The position numbers and the translations under genes were made by a program. A DNA stretch of 64,000 bases from Metapseudomonas sp043392685 (GTDB lineage Bacteria; Pseudomonadota; Gammaproteobacteria; Pseudomonadales; Pseudomonadaceae): NCBI GenBank assembly GCA_043392685.1, contig JBHZGM010000001.1, one strand, 5' to 3'. How positions within the stretch are numbered: position 1 is the first letter of the stretch; the number at the start of each line of letters is the position of its first letter. Shown here piece after piece: positions 1 through 8,059 of this stretch. The notes beneath the pieces are model-generated. The model was not told the origin of the DNA, did no database searches, and was given only the letters and a program-made list of their open reading frames with translations.

Positions 1-1
1 C

Positions 2-349
2 GAGCCGCCACGGCTGGAACGTATCCCCCGAGGTACCGGACTGGCGCGGCGCCTGCGGGACTCGCCACAGCACCAGCGGCTGGCCTGGTTCACCCACGGC
101 ATCCTGCGCTACGACCAGATCGACCAGGCGCTGGTGGTCACCGACCTGCGCCTGGGCATGACCGGCTTCCACCCCTTCCGTTTCATCCTCGCCGAACACC
201 GGGATGGCCACTGGCAGCCGGTGAAGGAAGCTCGCCGCTGGCCTGCCGAGCGGGGAGACCTGGACCGGCTCAGGGTGCTCTGGCAGCGCATCTGGCGTGA
301 GGATCAGGCGGTTCCGCTGTCCGCCTGGGCGGGGCTGCTGCAGCACTAG
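2..349 (+). CDS. Metal-dependent hydrolase, YdjM-like, C-terminal part
   Basis: Only the last 115 codons are present; the 5' end lies outside the window, and the frame is open from base 2 to a TAG at 347-349. The tail reads FTHGILRYDQ, then LVVTDLRLGM and FRFILAE, which is the pattern I associate with the C-terminus of YdjM/LexA-regulated membrane-bound metal-dependent hydrolases. In that family the metal ligands and membrane segments are N-terminal, so they cannot be checked here. The physiological substrate of the family is unclear. The gene is followed by a REP pair and stands apart from the permease gene, which is on the other strand. The family call is moderately secure; the reading frame is secure. 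Confidence 0.7.
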   Translation, partial: EPPRLERIPRGTGLARRLRDSPQHQRLAWFTHGILRYDQIDQALVVTDLRLGMTGFHPFRFILAEHRDGHWQPVKEARRWPAERGDLDRLRVLWQRIWREDQAVPLSAWAGLLQH

Positions 350-401
350 ATCGGTCTTGGCGCTGCGCCGTAACGCTCCGCCAACGGGTGTAGCTGCTGT
401 C

Positions 402-468
402 GTAGGAGCGAGCTTGCTCGCGAAGCCTTGCGAGATATCGCCCATTCGCCAGCAAGCTGGCTCCTACA
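402..468. repeat. REP doublet (REPIN, GTAGGAGC type)
   Basis: Two inverted REP units face each other: GTAGGAGCGAGCTTGCTCGC at 402-421 and, on the other strand, a unit ending GGCTCCTAC at 459-467. Each unit has its own short internal palindrome (GCGAGC/GCTCGC, GCCAGC/GCTGGC). This is the common Pseudomonas intergenic REP/REPIN form. A second doublet of the same kind is at 27505-27559. Confidence 0.85.
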
Positions 469-529
469 GCGTTTCCCCAGCGCACCCTACCCGTCCCGTC
501 CCCAGGATCTGGTTTCCCAGCTTCACATG

Positions 530-554
530 AAAAGGCCCGGCGCTGGGCCGGGCC
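530..554 (-). terminator. Rho-independent terminator of the aroP transcript
   Basis: On the minus strand a 7-bp GC stem (GGCCCGG at 548-554 with CCGGGCC at 534-540) is followed by TTTT at 530-533. It lies about 20 bp beyond the permease stop codon. The U tract is short but the position is right. Confidence 0.7.
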
Positions 555-576
555 TGGGTGGAGCCTGGGGAAGCAA

Positions 577-1986
577 TCAGCTGGCGGCGTAAGCCTGGGC
601 GGCCTTGGCCGAGCTGGACAGCTTCAGGCGGTAGCAACCCCACATCACCAGCAGCCATACCGGGATGGCGTACACCGATACCTGGATGCCCGGGATCATC
701 AGCATGATGCCGAGGATGAACAGCACGAAGGCCAGGCACAGGTAGTTGCCCATGGGGTACCAGAGGGCGCGGAAACCGGTGCGCACGCCGTCCTGGTCCA
801 TCTGCTTGCGGAACTTCAGGTGGGAGTAGCTGATCATCGCCCAGTTGATCACCAGGGCGGCCACCACCAGGGACATCAGCAGCTCCAGCGCGTTCTGCGG
901 AACCACGTAGTTGACCACCACGGCGAGGAAGGTCACGGCCGCCGACACCAGCAGCGAACGCACCGGTACGCCGCGCTTGTCCACCTTGGCCAGGGCACGC
1001 GGGGCGTCGCCCTGCTCGGCCAGGCCCAGCAGCATGCGGCCGTTGCAGTAGGTACCGCTGTTGTAGACCGACAGGGCGGCGGTCAGCACCACGAAGTTCA
1101 GCAGGTGGGCGGCGGTATCGCTGCCGATCAGCGCGAAGATCTTCACGAAGGGGCTGCCGCTGTAGGCATCGCCCGCGCCGTTGATGGAAGCCAGCAGCGC
1201 ATCCCAGGGGCTCAGGGAGAGCAGCACGACCAGGGCGCCGACATAGAAGATCAGGATGCGGTAGATGACCTGGTTGATGGCTTTCGGGATCACCTGCTTC
1301 GGCTTGTCGGCCTCGGCCGCAGTGAAGCCAAGCATTTCCAGGCCGCCGAAGGAGAACATGATGAAGGCCATGGCCATCACCAGCCCGCTGACGCCGTTGG
1401 GGAAGAAGCCGCCATGGGCCCAGAGGTTGGCGACCGTCGCCTGCTCGCCGCCGCTACCGCTGAACAGCATCCAGCAGCCGAGGACGATCATGCCGACGAT
1501 GGCGACCACCTTGATCATGGCGAACCAGAATTCGGCCTCGCCGAAGAGCTTCACGTTGGCCAGGTTGATGGCGTTGACCACCAGGAAGAAGATCGCGGCG
1601 GTGGCCCAGGTGGGAACGTCCGGCCACCAGTAGTGGATGTACTTGCCCACGGCGGTGAGCTCGCTCATGCCCACCAGGATGTAGAGCACCCAGCAGTTCC
1701 AGCCCGAGAGGAAGCCGGCGAAACCGCCCCAGTACTTGTGTGCGAAGTGGCTGAAGGAGCCGGCGACCGGCTCTTCGACGATCATTTCGCCCAGCTGGCG
1801 CATGATCAGGAAAGCGATGAACCCGCAGATGGCATAGCCGAGGATCATCGAAGGACCGGCGGACTTGAGCACGCCGGCGGAACCGAGGAAGAGACCGGTG
1901 CCGATGGCGCCGCCGAGGGCAATCAACTGGATATGGCGATTCTTCAGGCCGCGTTTCAGCTCGCCCGAGTGTTGCATCTCACTCAT
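577..1986 (-). CDS. aroP: Aromatic amino-acid permease (APC superfamily, AroP-like)
   Basis: Proton-coupled inner-membrane importer of the amino acid/polyamine/organocation superfamily, most like AroP/PheP (Phe, Tyr, Trp). The 469-residue length is normal. The N-terminus has the family signature: RGLKNRHIQLIALGG followed by AIGTGLFLGS in TM1. About 12 hydrophobic segments follow, and the charged N-terminus is cytoplasmic. The ATG at 1986 has a good AAGGTGA site. It lies 96 bp downstream of maiA on the same strand with no terminator seen between them, so the two are probably co-transcribed. That pairing of uptake with tyrosine catabolism supports an aromatic rather than a basic or branched substrate. 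Exact specificity within AroP/PheP/other APC members cannot be fixed from sequence alone. Confidence 0.85.
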   Translation of the reverse strand: MSEMQHSGELKRGLKNRHIQLIALGGAIGTGLFLGSAGVLKSAGPSMILGYAICGFIAFLIMRQLGEMIVEEPVAGSFSHFAHKYWGGFAGFLSGWNCWVLYILVGMSELTAVGKYIHYWWPDVPTWATAAIFFLVVNAINLANVKLFGEAEFWFAMIKVVAIVGMIVLGCWMLFSGSGGEQATVANLWAHGGFFPNGVSGLVMAMAFIMFSFGGLEMLGFTAAEADKPKQVIPKAINQVIYRILIFYVGALVVLLSLSPWDALLASINGAGDAYSGSPFVKIFALIGSDTAAHLLNFVVLTAALSVYNSGTYCNGRMLLGLAEQGDAPRALAKVDKRGVPVRSLLVSAAVTFLAVVVNYVVPQNALELLMSLVVAALVINWAMISYSHLKFRKQMDQDGVRTGFRALWYPMGNYLCLAFVLFILGIMLMIPGIQVSVYAIPVWLLVMWGCYRLKLSSSAKAAQAYAAS

Positions 1987-2082
1987 TGCGTCACCTTTTG
2001 TTGTTGTCGTGACGGGATTTCACCCGCAGGGCTTGTGGCCCGGCGGAACGTTGCAAGGCAGGTGGGTAGACCAGACCCCGGA

Positions 2083-2748
2083 TCACTGTGCGTCTGGCTG
2101 TACCTCCGGAGCAGCATTTCTGAATGCTTCGAGGGCTTCGCAGCGCGCAGCGATATCGAGGATGCGCGGATAGGCCGAAAGGTCACAGTCGAAGCGTCGT
2201 GCGTTATAGACCTGGGGCACCAGGCAGGCTTCCAGGTAGCCGGGGCGGCTGCCCAGGGAGAGCTTGCCGCCAAGGGCTTCCAGGCCCTTTTCCACAGCGG
2301 CGAAACCTGCGGCCACCCAGTGACGGTACCAGGCATCCTTGGCCTCATCGGCGATGCCCAGTTCAGCCTTGAGGTACTGCAGCACCCGCAGGTTGTTCAG
2401 CGGATGCACGTCGCAGGCGATATGCATGGCCAGGGAGCGCGACAGGGCGCGCTGGGCGGGATCGGCCGGCAGCAGGGCCGGTACGGGGAAGACTTCTTCG
2501 AGGTATTCGAGGATGGCCAGGGACTGGGCGATGCGGATTTCGCCACCGGCATTGCCGGCATCCACCAGCAGCGGGACAAGCCCCTGGGGATTGAGTTCGC
2601 GATAGGCGGCCTGGTGCTGCTGGCCGCCATCCTTGACCAGGTGCACCGGTTCCTGGCGATAGGCCAGGCCCTTGAGGTTGAGGGCGATACGCACGCGGTA
2701 GGCAGCGCTGGAGCGCCAGTACCCGTAGAGGGTGAGTTCTGTATTCAT
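2083..2748 (-). CDS. maiA: Maleylacetoacetate isomerase (zeta-class GST)
   Basis: Glutathione-dependent cis-trans isomerisation of maleylacetoacetate to fumarylacetoacetate, in phenylalanine/tyrosine degradation through homogentisate; cytoplasmic. The 221-residue protein has the zeta-GST N-terminus (LYGYWRSSAAYRVRIAL) with the SS catalytic pair near residues 10-11, then NPQGLVPLLVD and the IAQSLAILEYLEE glutathione-binding segment. The C-terminal helical domain follows. The ATG at 2748 was chosen because it places the thioredoxin-fold strand at residue 5; an in-frame ATG at 2778 would add ten residues. Homogentisate dioxygenase and fumarylacetoacetase are not adjacent. Two TyrR/PhhR-like boxes lie upstream, and aroP follows. 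Confidence 0.88.
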   Translation of the reverse strand: MNTELTLYGYWRSSAAYRVRIALNLKGLAYRQEPVHLVKDGGQQHQAAYRELNPQGLVPLLVDAGNAGGEIRIAQSLAILEYLEEVFPVPALLPADPAQRALSRSLAMHIACDVHPLNNLRVLQYLKAELGIADEAKDAWYRHWVAAGFAAVEKGLEALGGKLSLGSRPGYLEACLVPQVYNARRFDCDLSAYPRILDIAARCEALEAFRNAAPEVQPDAQ

Positions 2749-2845
2749 GGCGTCGGGCCGAATTTTTGTTTGCGCCATCTCACTCTGGCAGGGCCTGGCG
2801 AACAAGGCACGGAATCTCCCGAAAAAACGCGTCGGACGGGCGATA

Positions 2846-2863
2846 CGGAAAGTTTTCCTTACA
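2846..2863. promoter_or_regulatory. Candidate TyrR/PhhR box 2 upstream of maiA
   Basis: The 18-mer CGGAAAGTTTTCCTTACA matches 9 of the 12 defined positions of the TyrR box (TGTAAA-N6-TTTACA). It lies about 100 bp before the maiA start, and its centre is 61 bp from a second, better copy. The whole 2749-3110 gap between the divergent maiA and methyltransferase genes is otherwise featureless to me. Confidence 0.5.
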
Positions 2864-2906
2864 CCCCTGAAAACCCGGCGATACCACCTGCCAGACGCTC
2901 CGCCTT

Positions 2907-2924
2907 CGTAAGGTTTTCTTTACA
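2907..2924. promoter_or_regulatory. Candidate TyrR/PhhR box 1 upstream of maiA
   Basis: CGTAAGGTTTTCTTTACA matches 10 of 12 positions of TGTAAA-N6-TTTACA, with one half-site perfect. It shares the GTTTTC spacer with the site at 2846. PhhR, the Pseudomonas TyrR homologue, is known to control phenylalanine/tyrosine catabolism, which fits the maiA-aroP unit downstream. Confidence 0.55.
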
Positions 2925-3110
2925 GGGCGTTCAGCCAGGCTGCCAGGCGGGAGCGGCATTGGCAGCAATCTCCCATCTGAAAGCACGATTTCATCTATCC
3001 GGAGGATTGCGGCCGGATCACCTTCAACTAAGGTTCTACACGGAGACAGCACCTGCCTTTATCCCGCGTGCCGGGTCAAGGAATCCACGTTTGGCCAGAG
3101 GAGGTGGCGT

Positions 3111-4007
3111 GTGGAAGAGACCAGTAGTCCGGAAGGAGCGAGCAGAGGCATCCAGGAACAACAACAGGTCAGACAGGAACTGGCGGCAATCACGGCCGAA
3201 CGCGAGCAGCTGCAATTCGACACACCGGCACCGCCCCGGGAAGAGGCCCCGCCGCAGAGCAACATCCTTCCCTTCCCCAGACGAACATTGCCAAGCCCCG
3301 GCCTGCGCTGCGGCAACGCACTGTTGCTGGACTATCTCTACGGCGTCGAATCGGAAGCCCTGCGCAACCTGCCCGAGGAGCGCACCCGCCAGCTGTTCGA
3401 TTTCGCCACCACTTCGCAGGCGGCCCGGGCCCTGCGTTGTCGTCGGCGCATGCTCGCCCGCGCCCTGGACGAAACCTGCCTGGACTCCGGCAAGGGCGCA
3501 CGCATGCTGTGCATCGCCGGTGGCCACTTCCGCGAGGCGGAGCTGGCCCGCGAACTGCGCCACGGGCGCTTCGGCGAGATGCTGGTGTTCGATGACGATG
3601 CGACGCGCCTGGACAGGGTACGCAAGAGCTATGGCGCCCTGGGCGTGCGCACCCGCCTGGGCAACCTGGACCAACTGCTGAACGGCGAGTGCCAGTTCGA
3701 GGACTACGACCTGGTGTATTCCGCCGGCGTCACCGAGCTCCTGGACGACCGTCGTTGCGAACGCCTGGTATACCGGCTGTTCCAGGCCCTGCGGCCGGGC
3801 GGCCGCCTGTTGCTGGCGAACTTCCTGCCGGGCGTCAATGCCATCGCCTATCTCGAAGGCCTGCTGGACTGGCACCCGCACTATCGCCACGACGTGCAGA
3901 TGCTCAGCCTGCTGGATGGGGTGGATTACAACCAGATCGCCTCGGCACGGGTTTTCCACGACATAGGCCAGCGCATCGTCTTCCTGGAGGCACTGAAGTA
4001 CGGCTAA
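3111..4007 (+). CDS. SAM-dependent methyltransferase-like protein
   Basis: 298 residues from a GTG start at 3111, with a strong AGGAGG site seven bases upstream. Residues 1-60 are charged, Gln/Glu/Pro-rich and probably disordered. The rest resembles a class I methyltransferase Rossmann fold: MLCIAGGHFREAELA as a degenerate motif I near residue 140, an acidic strand end (VFDDD) about 30 residues later, then DYDLVYSAGVTELL and LRPGGRLLLANF as motifs IV-VI. The usual glycine-rich DxGxGxG loop is weak, so SAM binding is inferred. The substrate is unknown. The gene is monocistronic and divergent from maiA, followed by two palindromic repeats. Confidence 0.6.
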   Translation: MEETSSPEGASRGIQEQQQVRQELAAITAEREQLQFDTPAPPREEAPPQSNILPFPRRTLPSPGLRCGNALLLDYLYGVESEALRNLPEERTRQLFDFATTSQAARALRCRRRMLARALDETCLDSGKGARMLCIAGGHFREAELARELRHGRFGEMLVFDDDATRLDRVRKSYGALGVRTRLGNLDQLLNGECQFEDYDLVYSAGVTELLDDRRCERLVYRLFQALRPGGRLLLANFLPGVNAIAYLEGLLDWHPHYRHDVQMLSLLDGVDYNQIASARVFHDIGQRIVFLEALKYG

Positions 4008-4020
4008 GCGGCCTCGGTCC

Positions 4021-4108
4021 CGTAGGTTGGTCCGAGCCCGCGAGGCCCAACGTGACCACATACGAACATCGCAGCGTTGGGTTTCGCTGCGCTCTACGCC
4101 AACCTACA
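4021..4108. repeat. Family A palindromic repeat (GTAGGTTGG ... CCAACCTAC)
   Basis: Outer arms GTAGGTTGG (4022-4030) and CCAACCTAC enclose inner arms ...GGCCCAACG and CGTTGGGTTTC. The same unit recurs at 12129, 51521, 57937 and 59020, always between genes. Confidence 0.8.
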
Positions 4109-4166
4109 AAGGCCTCTCCCCCGCCCCTCTCCCGGAAGAGGAGAGGGGGGACGAACGGAGGCCTCT

Positions 4167-4204
4167 GCAGGGGCGAATTCATTCGCGATTGAAATCACCC
4201 CCAC
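4167..4204. repeat. Family B palindromic repeat, short form
   Basis: GGGGCGAATTCATTCGCG followed by ATTGAAATCACCCCCAC. The same short form is at 39866, and split copies flank the unit at 13673-13770. It contains the GAATTCATTCGC core shared by all family B copies. Confidence 0.75.
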
Positions 4205-4220
4205 AGCATCAGGACAGGGC

Positions 4221-6002
4221 TCAGCCCTGTTGCAGGTGCCCGTAGAGCTTGGCGTAGAGCCCGCCTTCGGCGATGAGCTGCTGGTGGTCGCCGTCTTCGG
4301 CGATATGGCCGCCGTCGAATACCAGCACCCGGTCCGCCTGCTTAACCGCGGACAGGCGGTGGGCGATGATCAGGGTGGTGCGGCCATTGAGGAAGGTGCC
4401 GAGGGCCTGGTGCAGGGCATACTCGGTGGCAGCGTCGAGGGCCGAGGTGGCTTCGTCGAGGATCACCACCTTGGGTTCGGCCAGCACCATGCGGGCGATG
4501 GCCAGGCGTTGCCGCTGGCCGCCGGACAGGCGCACGCCGGAGCGGCCCACCACACTGTCCAGCCCCTGGGGCAGGTTGCGGATGGTATCGGCCAGCTGGG
4601 CGATTTCCAGGGCGCGCCAGCAGGCGTCGTCGCTGCGTTCGCGGCCCATGGTCAGGTTGGCGCGCACGCTGTCGTTGAACAGCGCCGGGTGCTGCAGGAC
4701 CACAGCGACGTTGTCGCGCACCTCGGCCAGGCCGATCTCTTCCAGCCGGCAACCGCCATAGCGGATCTGTCCGGCCTGGGGCTGGTAGAGCCCCAGCAGC
4801 AGTTGCACCAGGGTGCTCTTGCCGCCGCCGCTGGCGCCGACTATGGCGACCTTCTCGCCGGGAGCGATGGACAGGTTGAGGCCATCGAGCACCGGCTCCT
4901 CGGAATAGGCGAAGCGCAGGCCCTTCACTTCGATGCCCACGGTTTCGCGGCCGCGGAACGGATCGACGCTCGGGCTGTACTGCGGCTCGTCGGCGCGGGC
5001 CAGCAGCTCGTTGATGCGGCCCAGCGCGGCGCCGGCGGAATAGTAGGAATACTGCAGGCCCAGCAACTGCTCCACCGGGCCGATCATGAACCAGAGGTAG
5101 CTGAACACCGCGAGCATCTGGCCGATGGACAGGTCGGAGAACAGCACGGTGAGCATGGCCGCGGCGCGGAAGAAGTCGATGCCGAACTGGAACAGCAGTC
5201 CGCTGGTGCGCCCCGCCGCGTCGCTTTTCCACTGGGAGGCGACGGCGTAGTCGCGGACTTCCTGGGCGCGCTGGCCGAGACGGCCGAAGAAGAAGCCCTG
5301 GCGGTTGCTGGTACGCACTTCCTGGATGGCTTCCAGGGTTTCCGTCAGCGCCTGGGTGAAGCGCGCGGTGCTGTCGTTCTCCAGCTTCTTCAGGTGCTTG
5401 ACCTTCTTGCCCAGCTGCACGGTGGCGTAGATCACGAGCGGGTTGAACAACAGGATCAGCAGCGCCAGCTGCCAGTGCATCCAGACCAGGATGGCCGCCG
5501 TGCCGGTGAGGGTCAGCACGGCCACCAGGAAGCGGCTGAGGGTTTCGCCGACGAACTTGTCCACAGTGTCCAGGTCGGTGACCAGGTGGGCGGTGACGGT
5601 GCCGCCGCCAAGGCTTTCGTATTCGCCGAGGGAAATACGCTTCAGGCGTTCGATCAGGCGGGTGCGGATGCGGTAGACGATGTCCTTGGCGAGCCGCGCG
5701 AACAGCCGCGCCTGCAGCACGTTGAAGATCAGGGCCGTGCCGCGCAGGACCAGGGTCGTCACCAGCATCAGGCCGATGTAGCCAACGGCGCTCTCCCAGG
5801 GCTGGGGCAGGAAGTGGTCCATGAAGCGCAGTGCCGCATCGCCGCGCTGCAACAGCACTTCATCCACCAGCAATGGCAGCAGCAGCGGAATGGGCACGCT
5901 GCAGAGGGTGGCCAGTACGGCAACCAGATTGGCCAGCCAGAGAGCTTTCTTGTGGCGCAGGGCCAGACGGCGAATCTCCGCCCAGCTCAGGCGATCAGGC
6001 AT
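4221..6002 (-). CDS. ABC exporter half-transporter (fused permease and ATPase)
   Basis: Homodimer-forming type IV ABC protein in the inner membrane, 593 residues. Residues 1-320 carry about six membrane segments (PIPLLLPLLVDEVLL is typical of TM1). The ATPase half has Walker A GASGGGKST near residue 388, the signature LSGGQRQR near 490, Walker B VVILDEATSALD near 505 and the H-loop IIAHRLS. This is the MsbA/lipid-and-drug export architecture; the substrate cannot be read from sequence. The ATG at 6002 overlaps the upstream DsbA-like gene by 8 bp, so it is the last gene of a trhO-DsbA-ABC operon. Confidence 0.85.
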   Translation of the reverse strand: MPDRLSWAEIRRLALRHKKALWLANLVAVLATLCSVPIPLLLPLLVDEVLLQRGDAALRFMDHFLPQPWESAVGYIGLMLVTTLVLRGTALIFNVLQARLFARLAKDIVYRIRTRLIERLKRISLGEYESLGGGTVTAHLVTDLDTVDKFVGETLSRFLVAVLTLTGTAAILVWMHWQLALLILLFNPLVIYATVQLGKKVKHLKKLENDSTARFTQALTETLEAIQEVRTSNRQGFFFGRLGQRAQEVRDYAVASQWKSDAAGRTSGLLFQFGIDFFRAAAMLTVLFSDLSIGQMLAVFSYLWFMIGPVEQLLGLQYSYYSAGAALGRINELLARADEPQYSPSVDPFRGRETVGIEVKGLRFAYSEEPVLDGLNLSIAPGEKVAIVGASGGGKSTLVQLLLGLYQPQAGQIRYGGCRLEEIGLAEVRDNVAVVLQHPALFNDSVRANLTMGRERSDDACWRALEIAQLADTIRNLPQGLDSVVGRSGVRLSGGQRQRLAIARMVLAEPKVVILDEATSALDAATEYALHQALGTFLNGRTTLIIAHRLSAVKQADRVLVFDGGHIAEDGDHQQLIAEGGLYAKLYGHLQQG

Positions 6003-6633
6003 GATTGCCGCGCTCCAGCCAGCGCCCCAGCAGCGGTGCCAGTTCCTCGAGCGGCTGGTAGCCGTTGGTCAGCAGCGCCAGTTGGCCATCGCGCTCGGCC
6101 AGCAGGGTGGGGAAGCCGGCGATGCCGAGGTCCTGCACCCAGGTGAAATCGGCAACGGTCGCCTCATGGCTGGAGGCGGCGTCGAAGGCTTCGGCGAATT
6201 CGATGCGCGGAATCCCGGCCTGTTCGGCCAGTTCCACCAGGACCGCGGCCTGAGTCACATTGCGACCTTCGGCATAGAAGGCGTGCTGGATCAGCCGGAC
6301 CAGCGGCCAGGCCAGGTCCGGCGCAAGGGAACGGGCGACCACCAAGGCGCGGCAGGCCGGCTCGGTGTCATAGATGAAGCCGTCGGGCAGGGCCCCGTCG
6401 AAGCGGAACGGCTGCCCGGTGGCCCGATGCACCGCTTGCCAGTGCTCGAGGATGTAGCGCCGGGTGTTGGCCTCCAGGGCGGCGCCCTGGCCGGCGCGCA
6501 GACCGCCGGCCACCAGGTGCAGCGGAACGCCGGCCGCCGCGGCCTGCTCGGCGAGTGCCGAGGCCACCGGGGCGAACCCCCAGCACCAGGAACACATGGG
6601 GTCCATCACATAGAGCAGGCGGGCGTTGGACAA
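5995..6633 (-). CDS. DsbA/FrnE-family thioredoxin-fold protein
   Basis: 212-residue cytoplasmic protein of the DsbA-like/FrnE group: MDPMCSWCWGF puts the CxxC redox pair at Cys14 and Cys17, an all-helical insert follows, and GIAGFPTLL contains the cis-proline loop. There is no signal peptide. The start is unusual: TTG at 6631-6633, supported by GGAGAA about seven bases upstream that overlaps the end of trhO, two bases away. Members of this group act as cytoplasmic disulfide oxidoreductases or glutathione-dependent isomerases; the partner here is unknown. The 3' end overlaps the ABC exporter gene by 8 bp. Confidence 0.78.
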   Translation of the reverse strand: MSNARLLYVMDPMCSWCWGFAPVASALAEQAAAAGVPLHLVAGGLRAGQGAALEANTRRYILEHWQAVHRATGQPFRFDGALPDGFIYDTEPACRALVVARSLAPDLAWPLVRLIQHAFYAEGRNVTQAAVLVELAEQAGIPRIEFAEAFDAASSHEATVADFTWVQDLGIAGFPTLLAERDGQLALLTNGYQPLEELAPLLGRWLERGNHA

Positions 6634-6635
6634 AC

Positions 6636-7571
6636 TCAGTTCTCCAGGGCTTGGCGCGGGTCGCGACCGATCGGGTGCGGCAGGTTGCGAGCCTTGGCCA
6701 GTTCGATCTGCTTCTGCCGCTCGATGGCGCTGGCGCGGGTCTTCTCGCTCAGGCTGTCCCAGCAGTGCGGGCAGCTGATACCGGGCGCGTAGTGTTCGGA
6801 TTGGCGATCTTCCACGGAAATGGGGTTACGGCAGGCGTGGCACTGATCGAAATCGCCCTCGGTTAAATCGTGGCGCACGGTGACGCGGTTGTCGAAGACG
6901 AAGCAATCGCCGCGCCAGAGGGTTTCCTCCTGGGGCACTTCTTCCAGGTACTTGAGGATGCCGCCCTTGAGGTGGAAGACCTCTTCGAAGCCCTGGCCGA
7001 GCATGTAGCTGGAGGCCTTCTCGCAACGGATGCCACCGGTGCAGAACATCGCCACCTTCTTGTGGCGGGCGGGGTCGAAGTTGGCCTTGATGTAATCGGG
7101 GAACTCGCGAAACGACTTGGTCTGCGGGTCGATCGCGCCCTCGAAGGTGCCGATGGCCACTTCGTAGTCATTGCGGGTATCGATCAGCAGCACTTCGGGG
7201 TCGCTGATCAGGGCGTTCCAGTCCTTGGGTTCGACGTAGGTGCCGACCTGCTGGTTGGGGTCCACGCCCGGAACGCCGAGGGTGACGATTTCCTTCTTCA
7301 GCTTGACCTTGGTGCGGTAGAAGGGCTGCTCGGCGCAGTAGGACTCCTTGTGGTCCAGGTCCGCCAGGCGCGGATCGACCTTGAGCCAGGCGAGCAGCGC
7401 GTCGATGGCTTCGCGCGTGCCGGAAACCGTGCCGTTGATGCCTTCTTCGGCGAGCAGCAGGGTGCCCTTGACGCCGTTGTCCAGCATGGTCTTGAGCAGG
7501 GGTTCACGCAGCGCAACGTAGTCCTTCAGGGTGACGAACTTGTACAGCGCCGCAACAACGATCTGGGTCAT
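6636..7571 (-). CDS. trhO: tRNA uridine(34) hydroxylase (rhodanese family)
   Basis: Installs 5-hydroxyuridine at the wobble base of some tRNAs (TrhO, formerly YceA). 311 residues. The N-terminal acylphosphatase-like region (YKFVTL ... LLLAEEGINGTVSG) is followed by a rhodanese domain at about 130-225, with the active-site loop MFCTGGIRCEKA near 178. A C-terminal Cys-rich segment (CHACRNPIS, CPHCWDSL) looks like a small zinc-binding module. The length is normal for gammaproteobacteria. First gene of the minus-strand operon with the DsbA-like and ABC genes; 169 bp separate it from bolA, with a GC hairpin between them. Confidence 0.88.
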   Translation of the reverse strand: MTQIVVAALYKFVTLKDYVALREPLLKTMLDNGVKGTLLLAEEGINGTVSGTREAIDALLAWLKVDPRLADLDHKESYCAEQPFYRTKVKLKKEIVTLGVPGVDPNQQVGTYVEPKDWNALISDPEVLLIDTRNDYEVAIGTFEGAIDPQTKSFREFPDYIKANFDPARHKKVAMFCTGGIRCEKASSYMLGQGFEEVFHLKGGILKYLEEVPQEETLWRGDCFVFDNRVTVRHDLTEGDFDQCHACRNPISVEDRQSEHYAPGISCPHCWDSLSEKTRASAIERQKQIELAKARNLPHPIGRDPRQALEN

Positions 7572-7630
7572 GCGGTGACTTCCTCCAGTGGTCGCCCACG
7601 TAAAGGGCGGACCGGGTGACAGAAACGACT

Positions 7631-7649
7631 GCGCCGGCTGGGCCGGCGC
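7631..7649 (-). terminator. Possible terminator downstream of bolA
   Basis: A perfect 8-bp stem GCGCCGGC-CCA-GCCGGCGC sits between the bolA stop (7741) and the trhO start (7571). Read on the minus strand it is followed only by AGTCGTTTCTGT, a poor U tract, so it may be a weak terminator or an mRNA-stabilising hairpin. Confidence 0.4.
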
Positions 7650-7740
7650 GGTGCGAAGTCTATCAAAAAGCGACTGGATTCAGGCTGCGTGAAATGGTCT
7701 CAGGCGCCGAGCGGACAGCTGAAGAACGCAGGCCGGACTT

Positions 7741-8046
7741 TCAGTGGTCGTGCTTGCTGCCGCCGCGGCAGGTCGGCGAATCCGGCGCCGCGCCCTGCTC
7801 CGCCCATTCCTCGGGCGTGTAGGTGTGCAGGGCCAGGGCATGGAACTGCCTCATCAGCTCGCCCAGGCTGCCATAGACCTTCTGGTGGCGCTTGACGGCG
7901 TTGAGCCCGGCGAACACCGGGCTGACGATCACAGCCTTGTAGTGGGTTTCCTGGCCGCGGCTGTGCATGTGGCTCTCGTCCAACACGTCGAGGTGCTGGG
8001 GTTCGAGGGCCTGCAGGGCGGTCAGGATGCGGTCACGCATGGACAT
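7741..8046 (-). CDS. bolA: BolA family protein
   Basis: 101 residues of the BolA fold, a partner of monothiol glutaredoxins in iron-sulfur trafficking and a stress/morphology factor. The conserved VLDESHMHSRG (near residue 20), THYKAVIVSPVF and the HQKVYGSL helix with the invariant C-terminal HALALHTYTPEEW are all present. The histidines in these motifs are the usual Fe-S/Grx interface ligands. ATG at 8046 with a CGGAG site. It lies 13 bp downstream of the DUF2059 gene on the same strand, so they are likely co-transcribed. Confidence 0.9.
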   Translation of the reverse strand: MSMRDRILTALQALEPQHLDVLDESHMHSRGQETHYKAVIVSPVFAGLNAVKRHQKVYGSLGELMRQFHALALHTYTPEEWAEQGAAPDSPTCRGGSKHDH

Positions 8047-8059
8047 CGTTCGACTCCGG

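Noticed and set aside
820..3681. A very long plus-strand open frame across aroP and maiA
   Set aside because: It is antisense to two well-defined genes, its product is a Gly/His/Asp/Gln-rich string with no fold pattern, and GC-rich third positions of the real genes explain the lack of stops. The same applies to the long minus-strand frame over 20001-23141.
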